The notes below the pieces were generated by a model. That model saw only the letters and a list, made by a program, of their open reading frames with translations, searched no databases and had not been told where the DNA came from. Made by a program: the position numbers and the translations under genes. Positions 1 through 8,257 of a stretch of DNA of 64,000 nucleotides are shown piece after piece. The stretch is from Enterococcus faecium (GTDB taxonomy: Bacteria; Bacillota; Bacilli; Lactobacillales; Enterococcaceae). The number at the start of each line of letters is the position of its first letter. Position 1 is the stretch's first letter. The stretch is from the NCBI RefSeq assembly GCF_029023785.1, contig NZ_CP118956.1:1-64000 (forward strand), written 5' to 3'.

Positions 1-333
1 ATGTCATATACAGGAATTTTGAGTCTCAAAGATATTTGTCACTACGGTAAACGGTGTACCGCTACAGAGAAAATCACGAAGAAAATATCAACTGGCCAAA
101 GTAAAACCGTTGTGCAGTGTAAGAAATATATAATCCAGAAAGACAAAGTCTCAGAGGAAATGATTTATTACATTGGGAAACAAAAGCAAATAATTTTAAA
201 AGATCCTATCCCCTTAAAAGAGCTATATCCAACAATCAAACATGTTTATGACCAAAACGGTGTACTGATTGGTCGAAGAAAAAATGGAGTCTTGCGTTGT
301 ACCGCAAAAGGGATGGGGCGTTTGATCGGCTGA
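1..333 (+). CDS. hypothetical protein, 110 aa (may begin upstream)
   Basis: An open frame starts with ATG at the first base of the window and ends with TGA. The true start could lie upstream. The protein is basic, with four cysteines (three in the first 40 residues, one near the C-terminus) and no membrane segment. I do not recognise the family. It ends only about 10 bases before the 5' arm of the structured RNA candidate downstream, so that RNA promoter may overlap its 3' end. Confidence 0.45.
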   Translation: MSYTGILSLKDICHYGKRCTATEKITKKISTGQSKTVVQCKKYIIQKDKVSEEMIYYIGKQKQIILKDPIPLKELYPTIKHVYDQNGVLIGRRKNGVLRCTAKGMGRLIG

Positions 334-344
334 ATTGATCATTC

Positions 345-888
345 TCATAACTTGTATTTTATCGTTTTTCGCTTGCTTGAAAATATTGTCGAGACTTCTA
401 AAGGAACTTAGAGTCACTAGAAAAATAAGGAGTAGACTTGATCTATCAACAATTCCCTTCGGGGAGTGACGGGGTAGGTTTTAACGATTGGTAACGTAAA
501 AAATTGGTCAATCGAGTAAATGCGCTTGTTTGGATAGTGGTGAAATGAATTTGTGTAAATAATAAGCGCAGAGTAAACAAGAGGGAATTTAGAAGTTAGA
601 CAAGTTAGAATAGCGTCTAGATTAATCATGAGCAGCTACTAAGGGATCTAGACTTTGACGCAAACTCATGGAATAAGGAGTAGGTCTTCTCGTAATGGGG
701 AGGACGCACAAGAAATTGTGTCGTGTGCTGCAGTACATGTAGATACTTGCGAGGACGTTGATTATTGGATCAATCGAGCATTTACCGCTGTCTACTAGGG
801 TTTCTCGTTTCGGACGCCATAAACGAGTCGAAATTTTTTATGTATTTTTAAGTAAACGAAAAACGATAAAATATGAACAAGTCCTGAA
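345..888 (+). ncRNA. large structured RNA, ROOL-like candidate
   Basis: A stretch of about 540 nt has no credible gene but strong RNA-like structure. Its ends pair: 355-371 and 857-873 are a perfect 17-nt inverted repeat. The pairing extends inward (372-386 with 842-856, including G-U pairs) and outward (351-354 with 878-881 after a bulge), giving a terminal helix near 30 bp. Inside are local hairpins at 484-514, 519-570, 615-653, 683-704 and 800-830. Length, long closing helix and location on a large lactobacillales plasmid match ROOL RNAs, first noticed on the Lactobacillus salivarius megaplasmid. The class assignment is inference; the structure is seen directly. Strand is chosen from the G-U pairs and the direction of the neighbours. 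Confidence 0.55.
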
Positions 889-1147
889 TAAAGTGAAAAA
901 ATTGATATAAAACATAGAGAAAATGAAATTTACGTAATGGAGGAATGACAAATGAAAAATTATGATCCGAATATACGATTGGGCACACATACTATTAAGG
1001 TTTCTTTCCAACGTTGGGATTACAAAGGATTTGTGACGTTTAGAAGGGGCGGAAATTGTAAAGGATTAGATGTGGATAGGCTACAATTAACTAGACAGAA
1101 AAATTAAGGTGTGTAGACTAGAAGAAAACATACCAGGAGGAATTTTT

Positions 1148-1438
1148 ATGTCTAAGAGAACACGAAGAACTTTTTCACAAGAATTCAAGCAACAAATCGT
1201 CAATCTTTACTTAGCTGGAAAGCCACGTGTAGAAATCATTCGAGAATATGAACTAACGGCTTCAGCATTTGACAAATGGGTAAAGCAATCTAAAACGAGT
1301 GGTTCATTCAAAGAAAAAGATAATCTTACGCCTGAACAAAAAGAATTGTTAGAACTACGTAAAAGAAACCAGCAATTAGAAATGGAAAATGATATTTTAA
1401 AGCAAGCAGCGCTGATATTCGGACGAAGAGACAAGTAA
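1148..1438 (+). CDS. IS3-family transposase OrfA (helix-turn-helix)
   Basis: This 96-aa protein has the OrfA layout: an N-terminal helix-turn-helix (FSQEFKQQIVNLYLAGK.., residues ~8-50) for end binding and a C-terminal leucine-zipper-like coiled coil (~65-92). The ATG at 1148 is chosen over an upstream GTG because AGGAGG lies 8 bases before it. It overlaps OrfB in the -1 frame. A canonical heptamer T_TTA_AAG at 1396-1402 in the overlap is the likely site of the programmed -1 frameshift that makes the OrfAB transposase. Confidence 0.88.
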   Translation: MSKRTRRTFSQEFKQQIVNLYLAGKPRVEIIREYELTASAFDKWVKQSKTSGSFKEKDNLTPEQKELLELRKRNQQLEMENDILKQAALIFGRRDK

Positions 1439-1473
1439 TCGATGCGAATAAGCATCTTTACCCTATATCAGCG

Positions 1474-2310
1474 ATGTGCAGAATATTAGGTCTATCACGT
1501 CAGTCCTATTATTATCAATCAAAACCAAAGAAAGACGAATCAGAACTTGAAGAAGTAGTCGCTGAAGAATTTATCCGCAGCCGAAAGGCCTACGGCTCAA
1601 GAAAAATAAAAAAAGCCTTATCAAAACGAGGCATTCAGATCAGCCGACGAAAAATTAGTAGAATCATGAAAAATAGAGGATTAAAATCGAGCTATACTGT
1701 TGCTTATTTTAAAGTACATCATTCTACTTGCAATGAAGCCAAAACGACAAACGTATTGAATCGTAAATTCTTAAGAGACAGCCCATTAGAAGCGATCGTA
1801 ACAGACTTGACTTATGTACGAGTCGGGAAAAAATGGAATTATGTCTGTTTCATTTTGGATCTGTTCAATCGAGAAATTCTCGGCTATTCTTGTGGAGAAC
1901 ATAAAGATGCCGTTCTAGTAAAAAAAGCATTTAGCCGTATCAAACAACCTCTGACAGAGGTTGAGATTTTTCATACTGATCGTGGAAAAGAGTTTGATAA
2001 CCAAGCTATTGATGAATTATTAACAACTTTTGACATCAATCGATCATTGAGTCATAAAGGCTGTCCTTTTGATAATGCCGTAGCTGAATCAACTTATAAG
2101 TCGTTGAAAGTAGAATTTGTCTATCAATACACATTTGAAACCTTACAACAATTGGATTTGGAGTTATTTGACTATGTCAATTGGTGGAACCACCTTCGGT
2201 TGTACGGTACACTTGGCTACGAGACACCGGTTGGTTACCGTAACCAGAGATTGGCGCAGCGAATCCTTGATAATGAGCTCGGATGTGCTAACGCTAGCGA
2301 GGCAGTCTAA
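1474..2310 (+). CDS. IS3-family transposase OrfB (DDE integrase core)
   Basis: This is the catalytic half of the transposase, normally made as an OrfAB fusion by -1 frameshifting. The frame is open from 1393, so the ATG at 1474 marks only the first internal methionine. It has an HTH_21 region (..SRKAYGSRKIKKAL..) followed by an rve/DDE core with D in AIVTDLTYV, D in IFHTDRGKEF and E in NAVAESTYK, which is the expected D-D-35-E spacing. The 278-aa length is typical. It appears intact, so the element may be active. Confidence 0.9.
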   Translation: MCRILGLSRQSYYYQSKPKKDESELEEVVAEEFIRSRKAYGSRKIKKALSKRGIQISRRKISRIMKNRGLKSSYTVAYFKVHHSTCNEAKTTNVLNRKFLRDSPLEAIVTDLTYVRVGKKWNYVCFILDLFNREILGYSCGEHKDAVLVKKAFSRIKQPLTEVEIFHTDRGKEFDNQAIDELLTTFDINRSLSHKGCPFDNAVAESTYKSLKVEFVYQYTFETLQQLDLELFDYVNWWNHLRLYGTLGYETPVGYRNQRLAQRILDNELGCANASEAV

Positions 2311-2776
2311 CTTTAACTGTTAGCTCCTGCCGAAGATCGTCACATCCGAGGAGGCTCATTGTCAAGGACAATCGGAATAGCATACGGAAAGAAGTTCTGC
2401 ACCTTATAAAATTTGTCAAAAAAACTGTTGCCATTCCAGATGTTTTAGCATTAGACGAGGATGATTTATACGATCAAACATTGACTGATAATCCAATTGG
2501 ATTCGGCTTGCTACCTGAAGATGATGAAGGTAATGAATGGTTTAAAATGACGCTTATGAATGATAATGGAGACGAATTATCTGTTGAAGATACTTGGTCA
2601 TATTTGAGTGATTATATTGTCAGCTTTGAAATCATTGAATTTGTAGCGGATAAAGAAGAATAAAAACTGGAGGAATAAATTTTACAGATAAAGGCTTAGA
2701 AGGAGTCACGACGATTAATAAAAAGGTAGTATTACCTTAGGCATTGAGTAAGGAATTTATTTAGGAGGAATAGTAG

Positions 2777-3016
2777 ATGGCGCGACCAGTTTTAGAGGCG
2801 ATGGATATGGATACTTTGACAAAAGGAAGGTATGTACAGCTGTTAGCTCGTGGTTATTCACCTAAAGAAGTATTCAAAGCCTTATCTAAAGGAACAGATA
2901 TGGAAAAAGAAAGATTGCGAAAAGAATTCGATTATTGGAGAACCCATAATGGAATCAAGGATTTGAAACCAGCACGGCCAGTAATTAAACGAAAGAAAAA
3001 GATAACCCAAGACTGA
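2777..3016 (+). CDS. hypothetical plasmid protein, 79 aa
   Basis: AGGAGG lies 8-13 bases before the ATG. The protein is basic and helical (..TKGRYVQLLARGYSPKEVFKALSKG..) and ends in a lysine-rich tail. The middle looks like a small helix-turn-helix or DNA-binding helical domain, but I cannot name a family. It sits in a run of small same-strand genes. The 110 bases between it and the preceding split gene hold only a short unstarted reading frame. Confidence 0.65.
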   Translation: MARPVLEAMDMDTLTKGRYVQLLARGYSPKEVFKALSKGTDMEKERLRKEFDYWRTHNGIKDLKPARPVIKRKKKITQD

Positions 3017-3082
3017 AGTGTAGAGCGTATGTGATCATAGGCTTTTTTATTTTTGCAAAAAATAAGGAAGGTAGGAAAACTC

Positions 3083-3310
3083 ATGAATTATGAAGAAATC
3101 GAAAACAGAAAAAAAGTGTCGAAAGAAATGGAAGAAAAGTTACTAAAAACGATGAAGCAAAAACACCTTAAAAGATTATCTGTCGCGCAATATATCAATG
3201 ATATGCAGTTAACAGGAAAAGAGAAAGCTTGTTTGTTAGGTTCAATGAAAAACTTTGAACAGTTGAGACGAACTTATAGCTTTTGCGGGCGAGAAAACCC
3301 ACGGTTTTAA
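3083..3310 (+). CDS. small plasmid protein interrupted by the IStron
   Basis: The ATG at 3083 follows an AAGGAAGG site. The native part runs to about 3277 (65 codons) and is highly charged and helical (..KVSKEMEEKLLKTMKQKHLKRLS..). At 3277/3278 it runs into the IStron, which adds 10 foreign codons before a TAA. If the group I intron splices, the 5' exon ending ..RRTY would join a short 3' exon in the 5410-5470 region just before the terminator at 5482. The function is unknown. Without splicing a 75-aa product with an altered tail would be made. Confidence 0.55.
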   Translation: MNYEEIENRKKVSKEMEEKLLKTMKQKHLKRLSVAQYINDMQLTGKEKACLLGSMKNFEQLRRTYSFCGRENPRF

Positions 3311-3720
3311 CCGTGTGGATGATAGCCCGCACTGTACTGTAAGAGCATAGGGAAACTTGTGCTTAGTGGAATATATAAAATCTCGTATATCCCAACAAAG
3401 AAACTGAATTGCGGGGAACCCCTAAAGCGAGTAAAACGACAACGTAGTCTTGAAATAGGCAAACGTGACCGTGGCGAAAGCAGAAAAAATTTACTCGATA
3501 GCATATGGTTAAATCCTAAGTGTTGCGACAATGGGCAATCTGCAGCGAAGACTCGAACAGAGTAACGTTCAACGACTATTCCTCTTGAGGGAAGTACACA
3601 CAAGCGTGTGGAAGTGGTTTCGCCGTACTGGGTAAAGCCAACGGATAAGATATAGTCTGTGCTGGCACGAAAGTGTCAGAAGTTCATCAGAGAACTGCAT
3701 AGGAAGTAGCGAACCTATGT
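3278..3720 (+). ncRNA. group I self-splicing intron core
   Basis: The conserved core elements are present in order: P/Q-like TTGCGGGGAACCCCTAAAG (3410-3427), the GGGCAATCTGCAGCGAAG block (3533-3550), the R element GTTCAACGACTATT (3567-3580) and the S element AAGATATAGTC (3647-3657). P7 forms between GACTAT 3574-3579 and ATAGTC 3652-3657. A P9-type hairpin follows near 3661-3680. The 5' splice site is placed after U3277: exon CUUAU (3273-3277) pairs with GUAAG at 3339-3343 and puts the required U-G wobble at the junction. The 3' splice site is expected at the far end of the IS, as in IStrons, and is not resolved here. Confidence 0.88.
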
Positions 3721-3803
3721 GAACAAACTCCACATAAAAAATTCTTCATTCTTTTGTGTATATTAACATTGATTTAGTACATGGCTTAACCTAAAATTAA
3801 GGT

Positions 3804-4205
3804 ATGGATAACGAATACAGACACTCAAAGACAACTGTATCGTTAGTCAATTACCACTTTGTTTTTTGCCCAAGGTATCGTCGGAAAATATTCGTTAATT
3901 CTGAAGTAGATGCTAGATTTAAAGCACTCGTTCAAGAAATAGCAAAGGAAAACGAGTGGAACATCATTGCAATAGAAACAGATAAAGATCATTGTCATTT
4001 ATTAATAAATGTTCAGCCTACGTATTCTCCTTCTAAAATCATGAAGATAATAAAAGGTAAGACATCTAGAATAATCCGGCAAGAGTTTGAACACTTAAGT
4101 AAAATGCCAAGTGTTTGGACACGTTCATACTTTGTTTCAACCGCAGGAAATGTATCTAGCGAAATTATCAAGCGATATGTTGAGAACCAAAGAACAAGAT
4201 ATTGA
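3804..4205 (+). CDS. tnpA: TnpA, IS200/IS605-family Y1 HUH transposase
   Basis: This 133-aa protein has the Y1 transposase fold. The N-terminus has the family motif YHFVFCPRYRRKIF. The HUH metal site is DKDHCHLLI (residues ~66-72). The catalytic tyrosine lies in the C-terminal helix, probably in IIKRYVENQ (~residue 125). It acts as a dimer on single-stranded hairpin ends during transposition. Its last bases overlap the frame that leads into tnpB. It appears intact. Confidence 0.92.
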   Translation: MDNEYRHSKTTVSLVNYHFVFCPRYRRKIFVNSEVDARFKALVQEIAKENEWNIIAIETDKDHCHLLINVQPTYSPSKIMKIIKGKTSRIIRQEFEHLSKMPSVWTRSYFVSTAGNVSSEIIKRYVENQRTRY

Positions 4206-4228
4206 TTGCGTTAAGGAGGTGTGCAGAA

Positions 4229-5347
4229 ATGAAAAAGGCTCATAAAATCAGGATTTACCCCAACTGTCGGCAAGAAATTCAATTTCAAAAAACATTCGGA
4301 TGCGTTCGTTTCTATTGGAACTTTCTACTAGATCAACGTATAACGAATTACAAGAAGAAAAAAGAAAATGCCGATTACAAAGAAGATAAGACAACGTATG
4401 CTTCATTGAAAAAAATGGAAGAATACGCTTGGTTAAAAGAAGTTGAAGCTCAACCACTTAGCCAAGTAGCCATGGATCTAAATAAAGCATTTAAAAATAC
4501 GTTCAACTCTACTTTTGGATTTCCTAAATTCAAAAGTAAGAAGTATTCCAAAAAGTCCTATCGAACAGCTATGGGTATAAAGGTGAATAGAAACTACTTT
4601 TATGTATCCAAGGTTGGCTGGGTAAAAATGGCTGAAACGTTGCGTTTCAATGGTAAATTAATGAATGTGACAATCAGCCAGTCAAAAACAGAAAAATATT
4701 TTGCAACTTTTTTAGTCGATACTGAAAACTTCCAAAAAGATCCTGTGACGGAATCCATTGGTTTAGATTTGGGTCTTACTCATTTCTGCATAACTTCCGC
4801 AGGTGAGAAGATAGGAAACGAGAGATTCTATCGATCATTAGAAAAACGCTTAGTGGTAGAGCAACGTAAACTTTCAAGACGCTTAGAAGTAGCAAAGAAG
4901 CATAATCGTAAATTAGAAGAGTGCAAAAACTACCAAAAGCAAAGAGTGAAAGTGGCACGTATCCATGAAAAGATTTTTAACCAACGAAATGACTTTTTAC
5001 ACAAACTGTCTTCTCGTATAACTGATGAGAACCAAATCATTTGTATTGAGGACTTGAATGTAACAGGCATGGTTAGAAATCATAAATTAGCTAAATCAAT
5101 AGCAGACGTATCTTGGAGTGAATTTGTAAGGCAATTAACATACAAGTGTGAATGGAAAGGTCGAACGTTAGTAAAAATCGACCGTTTTTACCCTAGCTCG
5201 CAAATATGTTCTTCTTGTGGTCATAATGACGGTAAGAAAGAGTTAGATATTAGAGAATGGACTTGTAGCAATTGCGGAACAAATCATGACAGAGATATCA
5301 ACGCTAGTATAAACATTGGAACCGAAGGACTTTCGGGGATAGCTTAG
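4229..5347 (+). CDS. tnpB: TnpB, RNA-guided RuvC nuclease of the IStron
   Basis: This 372-aa nuclease uses a transposon-end RNA guide and is an ancestor of Cas12. The start at 4229 is chosen because AAGGAGGTG sits 8 bases upstream. The N-terminus (MKKAHKIRIYP) is the usual wedge/HTH part. RuvC residues are D in GLDLGL (~179), E in CIEDLNVTG (~272) and D in HDRDINASINI (~353). A CxxC..CxxC zinc ribbon (CSSCGH..CSNCGT, ~327-350) precedes the last aspartate. All catalytic residues are present, so it should be active. The expected target-adjacent motif is the left flank TTAT. Confidence 0.92.
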   Translation: MKKAHKIRIYPNCRQEIQFQKTFGCVRFYWNFLLDQRITNYKKKKENADYKEDKTTYASLKKMEEYAWLKEVEAQPLSQVAMDLNKAFKNTFNSTFGFPKFKSKKYSKKSYRTAMGIKVNRNYFYVSKVGWVKMAETLRFNGKLMNVTISQSKTEKYFATFLVDTENFQKDPVTESIGLDLGLTHFCITSAGEKIGNERFYRSLEKRLVVEQRKLSRRLEVAKKHNRKLEECKNYQKQRVKVARIHEKIFNQRNDFLHKLSSRITDENQIICIEDLNVTGMVRNHKLAKSIADVSWSEFVRQLTYKCEWKGRTLVKIDRFYPSSQICSSCGHNDGKKELDIREWTCSNCGTNHDRDINASINIGTEGLSGIA

Positions 5348-5420
5348 TAAATTTGCGCCCGTTTGGGTGTATTACCTAAGAACCCCATGACTTTAGTCGT
5401 GTGGAGTGTCAGGTGAAAAC
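5290..5420 (+). ncRNA. probable TnpB guide RNA (omega/reRNA) and right end
   Basis: In TnpB systems the guide scaffold comes from the 3' end of tnpB plus the right end, with the guide being the flanking DNA. Here a paired region follows the tnpB stop (5348-5380) and a strong hairpin with arms CCCATGAC and GTCGTGTGG lies near 5386-5404. The guide would read into the flank after about 5413. The limits are inferred. Confidence 0.45.
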
Positions 5421-5481
5421 AAGTTCTAATTGTCAACTATTGTTAGAAGTCTCATGACATTCATTAATAGAATTCATTTTT

Positions 5482-5517
5482 AAAACTTTTTCTATGGAAA
5501 TGAGAAAAAGTTTTTTT
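5482..5517 (+). terminator. rho-independent terminator
   Basis: ACTTTTTC (5485-5492) pairs with GAAAAAGT (5504-5511) and is followed by a run of T. It would end the transcript of the IStron-interrupted gene and separates it from the pilus operon. Confidence 0.8.
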
Positions 5518-5542
5518 GTTTTGTCTGAAAGGAGGCAGATGG

Positions 5543-6214
5543 ATGAAAAAATGGTTATTTGGTTTTTTAGGAGTCACTTTAATCGTCTTTTGCAGTGTGT
5601 TTGGCTATGTTAGCTACCAAAAACATGAAGGAGAGGTGTTTAAGCAAAATATAGAAAAAAAGATGCCCGTAGATCAAATCAATGCACATGCAAAGAGTTA
5701 TAAGGAGGATGCAACGAACGTCAATAATGATATGTCTTTGGGGCAAATGTTGTCCATACAAAAAGAAGCAATCGAAATGGGCGTCAATAAACAAGTATTT
5801 GCACAAATTCAGATTCCTGCACTTGGTTTAGCATTGCCAATTTTTAAAGGGGCAAATCAATACACTTTGAGTCTTGGAGCGGCTACTTATTTTTATGAAG
5901 ATGCCGAAATGGGCAAAGGAAACTATGTCCTAGCAGGTCATAACATGGAAATGCCAGGTGTTTTATTTTCTGATATTCAGAAGTTGTCATTAGGGGAGGT
6001 GATGGACTTAGTTAGTAACGATGGCGTCTATCGTTACAAGGTAACGCGTAAATTTATCGTACCTGAGTACTTTAAATTAATCGATGGCGTTCCTGAAGAG
6101 AACTCTTTCTTGTCTTTGCCAAAGAAAGGAGAGAAACCCTTATTAACGTTGTTTACTTGTGTCTATACGTCACAAGGAAAAGAAAGATACGTGGTACAGG
6201 GAGAGCTACAATAA
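5543..6214 (+). CDS. sortase (class A-like) of the pilus cluster
   Basis: This 223-aa sortase has an N-terminal signal anchor (~5-23). Its transpeptidase domain has the catalytic His in VLAGHNM (~134), the catalytic Cys in TLFTCVYTSQGKERYVV (~205) and an Arg in the ER pair about eight residues later. Sortases cleave LPXTG-type signals and join the threonine to an amine on peptidoglycan or a pilin lysine. The ATG at 5543 is preferred because GGAGG lies 8 bases upstream. It is the first gene of the cluster, and the lack of a C-terminal TM argues for a housekeeping-type or accessory role, not pilin polymerisation. Confidence 0.88.
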   Translation: MKKWLFGFLGVTLIVFCSVFGYVSYQKHEGEVFKQNIEKKMPVDQINAHAKSYKEDATNVNNDMSLGQMLSIQKEAIEMGVNKQVFAQIQIPALGLALPIFKGANQYTLSLGAATYFYEDAEMGKGNYVLAGHNMEMPGVLFSDIQKLSLGEVMDLVSNDGVYRYKVTRKFIVPEYFKLIDGVPEENSFLSLPKKGEKPLLTLFTCVYTSQGKERYVVQGELQ

Positions 6215-6266
6215 CAAGGTTTTAATCAACGCGAGTCGTTGAAATATGAAATGAGGAGAGTAAAAA

Positions 6267-8243
6267 ATGGCAATAAATCGGTATGTAAAAAAAGCTGGAA
6301 TGCTTATTGGAATGTTAGGAATCATTGCAGGCTGCTTTCAGGGATATCGAGCATATGCAGAAGATATCACGCAAAAAACGCCACCAGAGAAGGTCAATAT
6401 CACGGTTCATAAATTAATGTACGATCAAGGAACGCAATTGAATGTTGATATTGACGGGATCAAAAACGATGGTTATACGCACGATCAATATCCTACAGGT
6501 GTAACGAAATACAACAAGGCAGATTATGGTGATGTTGAGTTTACGTTAGGAAATATTACGGATCAAGTATTACCGACTGAAGATTCTGATCTAACCAACG
6601 CGAAAGTGGACGAAATCGTTAAAGATGTAGAAGACAAGGGATCTAACAGTGAGTACGTCAAGAATGCAACCAACAAAATTACTTCAGCTGTAGATGAAAA
6701 TGGTGAGATTACTTTTGCTGATCAACCAGCCTATGTCAATTCCAAAGGGAATGTATATGTGGTTTATGAAAGTAAATCCGCTGCTGGATTAGTCACACAA
6801 AAAGCAAAACCAATGGTTGTGATTGCGCCAATGACTGATAATACAGGTTCAGGTTTTTTAAAAGACATTCACTTATATCCTAAAAATATTGTTTCTAAGT
6901 TGAGTTTTGAATTAACGAAATTTGGTGACGATGGCACAGCTCAAAGCAAACAAACACCTTTAAAAGGGGCAAAATTTGAGTTATACAAGGGCGAACCTGG
7001 AAAAGGAACAAAATTAGGAGATCTTGTATCGGATGATCAAGGAAAGCTGACTGCTACTGATTTGACGTTAGGAAAATACTATTTTGTGGAAGTTCCTTCA
7101 GAAGTTGTAGTGGGATCAGATAAAGAACCAACAGCAGATCAATATTTATTAGGCGCAGACGCTCGCAACGATGCGCACAATAAATTAACCTTTGAAATTA
7201 CGAATGATGGCGTGACAAGTGACTTAAAAGCTTCATACGTAAACTATAAAGCACCAGTGATCGATAAAACAGTAACAAATGGAACAGGACAAGAACATTC
7301 TTTCCAAATTGGTGACGCAGTAAATTATCAAGGAACGATTCATATCCCAACAGACATTGCAGGCGGAGCAGACGGTATCACAGTAAACGGAGTGAAAAGC
7401 GAAACTTCTCCTTACAGTGTATTTAAATGGGGGGATACAGCAGGACAAGGACTTTCTTATGTCGCTGCTAAAGCAAATATCAAAGTAACAAATAAAGATG
7501 GATCTGTGGTATTAAAAGAAAATACAGATTATAAAATCCAAAATTCAGAAAATGGCTTTGTGATCGATTTTATCGTGAATAATGGCCAAGTAAGTGATAC
7601 TGTAGCAAGTTTACACGGACAAGATCTTCAAATGACTTATAACATGTATGTAAATGACAGCGCAGCTGTTGCCAATCCATTAACAAATAGCGTGGATTTC
7701 GTTTATAACAACAATCCATTTAATCAGGAAGAACACCACGAAAAAACGAAAGCTGACGTTGTGACTTATGGTGCAAAATTCTTAAAAGTCGATAGCGGAC
7801 TATTTGGAACAGGAATCAAAGCAACACCGCTTGAAAGCGCAGAATTTGCTGCTAAAAACGCAGAAGGAAAATATTATGGTGGATTAGTTGATACGGATAA
7901 AAACGGTGTCAAAGAAGCAGTATGGGTAGACGATGTAGCAAATGCAGCGATCCTAAAATCAGATAAAGAAGGTCACTTTGAAATCACTGGTTTAACTGAA
8001 GGTGAATATTCACTGGAAGAAACAAAAGCGCCTGAAAACTATCAAAAATTAACGAAAGAGATCTCTTTCAAAGTAGACAAAGATTCATACAAAGAAGAAA
8101 ACCGAATCACGATCAAAAACAATCAAAAAGCTTCCGTACCAATGACCGGTAGCAACGGTTTTCAAACGTATGTATTAATCTCTTGCTTGTTGCTAGGAGC
8201 AGGGGCACTTTCTGCAGTTGTTTACTTTAAGAAGAAAGCCTAG
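6267..8243 (+). CDS. LPXTG-type backbone pilin (major fimbrial subunit)
   Basis: This 658-aa secreted pilin has a signal peptide (cleavage near AYA, ~25-30). The pilin motif HLYPKN (~202-206) would supply the lysine for sortase C crosslinking. A Cna-B/SpaA-type domain (~540-620) carries the E-box YSLEETKAPENY. The sorting signal VPMTG (~624-628) is followed by a hydrophobic segment and the tail KKKA. GAKFELYKG and similar strands suggest intramolecular isopeptide bonds. It lies directly before the class C sortase (15-bp gap), as in enterococcal pilus operons. The sorting motif VPMTG departs from LPXTG at the first position, probably matched to the local sortases. Confidence 0.9.
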   Translation: MAINRYVKKAGMLIGMLGIIAGCFQGYRAYAEDITQKTPPEKVNITVHKLMYDQGTQLNVDIDGIKNDGYTHDQYPTGVTKYNKADYGDVEFTLGNITDQVLPTEDSDLTNAKVDEIVKDVEDKGSNSEYVKNATNKITSAVDENGEITFADQPAYVNSKGNVYVVYESKSAAGLVTQKAKPMVVIAPMTDNTGSGFLKDIHLYPKNIVSKLSFELTKFGDDGTAQSKQTPLKGAKFELYKGEPGKGTKLGDLVSDDQGKLTATDLTLGKYYFVEVPSEVVVGSDKEPTADQYLLGADARNDAHNKLTFEITNDGVTSDLKASYVNYKAPVIDKTVTNGTGQEHSFQIGDAVNYQGTIHIPTDIAGGADGITVNGVKSETSPYSVFKWGDTAGQGLSYVAAKANIKVTNKDGSVVLKENTDYKIQNSENGFVIDFIVNNGQVSDTVASLHGQDLQMTYNMYVNDSAAVANPLTNSVDFVYNNNPFNQEEHHEKTKADVVTYGAKFLKVDSGLFGTGIKATPLESAEFAAKNAEGKYYGGLVDTDKNGVKEAVWVDDVANAAILKSDKEGHFEITGLTEGEYSLEETKAPENYQKLTKEISFKVDKDSYKEENRITIKNNQKASVPMTGSNGFQTYVLISCLLLGAGALSAVVYFKKKA

Positions 8244-8257
8244 AAGGATCAAAACCA

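Larger units (their letters stand above)
1093..2418 (+). mobile_element. IS3-family insertion sequence, apparently complete
   Basis: The element carries overlapping orfA and orfB of the IS3 family. The ends share an imperfect inverted repeat: AGACAG..TAAGGTG on the left and, reversed, TGACAA..TAAGGTG on the right. Exact limits are uncertain by a few bases. If the right end is placed at 2423, a 3-bp ACT duplication flanks it. Both readings restore the interrupted gene in frame, which supports recent insertion. Confidence 0.75.
952..2663 (+). pseudogene. small plasmid gene split by an IS3 insertion
   Basis: The 5' part (952-1092) has a good GGAGG site 8 bases upstream and encodes a start MKNYDPNIRLGTHTIK followed by an RWDYKGFVTFRRGG stretch. 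The 3' part (from about 2418 to 2663) is open in the frame that ends with FVADKEE. Removing the IS3 element between them joins the parts in frame as ..DRLQLT(KK)TVAIPDVLALDEDD.., giving a protein of about 130 aa with a very acidic C-terminal half. The function is unknown. As it stands, the 5' part reads through into the IS and stops at 1107, giving 51 aa. Confidence 0.6.
3278..5420 (+). mobile_element. IStron: group I intron fused to IS200/IS605 element
   Basis: One element holds, in order, a left-end hairpin (3284-3329), a group I intron core (~3340-3720), tnpA, tnpB and a right-end hairpin (~5384-5405). The left flank is ..ACTTAT at 3277, a TTAT-type target of the kind used by IS200/IS605 single-strand transposases. 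This is the architecture of clostridial IStrons such as CdISt1. The right boundary is uncertain: the last structured part is at about 5413 and the exact end lies within roughly 5405-5430. Confidence 0.85.

Noticed and set aside
417..629. Minus-strand 70-aa reading frame inside the structured RNA candidate
   Set aside because: No ribosome site, composition unlike neighbours, and it overlaps strong RNA pairing.
3307..3603. Reading frames on both strands (minus 98 aa, plus 68 aa at 3359-3565) in the IStron left half
   Set aside because: They lie across the conserved group I intron core and have no start signals.
4248..4457. Minus-strand 69-aa frame opposite tnpB
   Set aside because: Shadow of the conserved TnpB N-terminus with no independent support.
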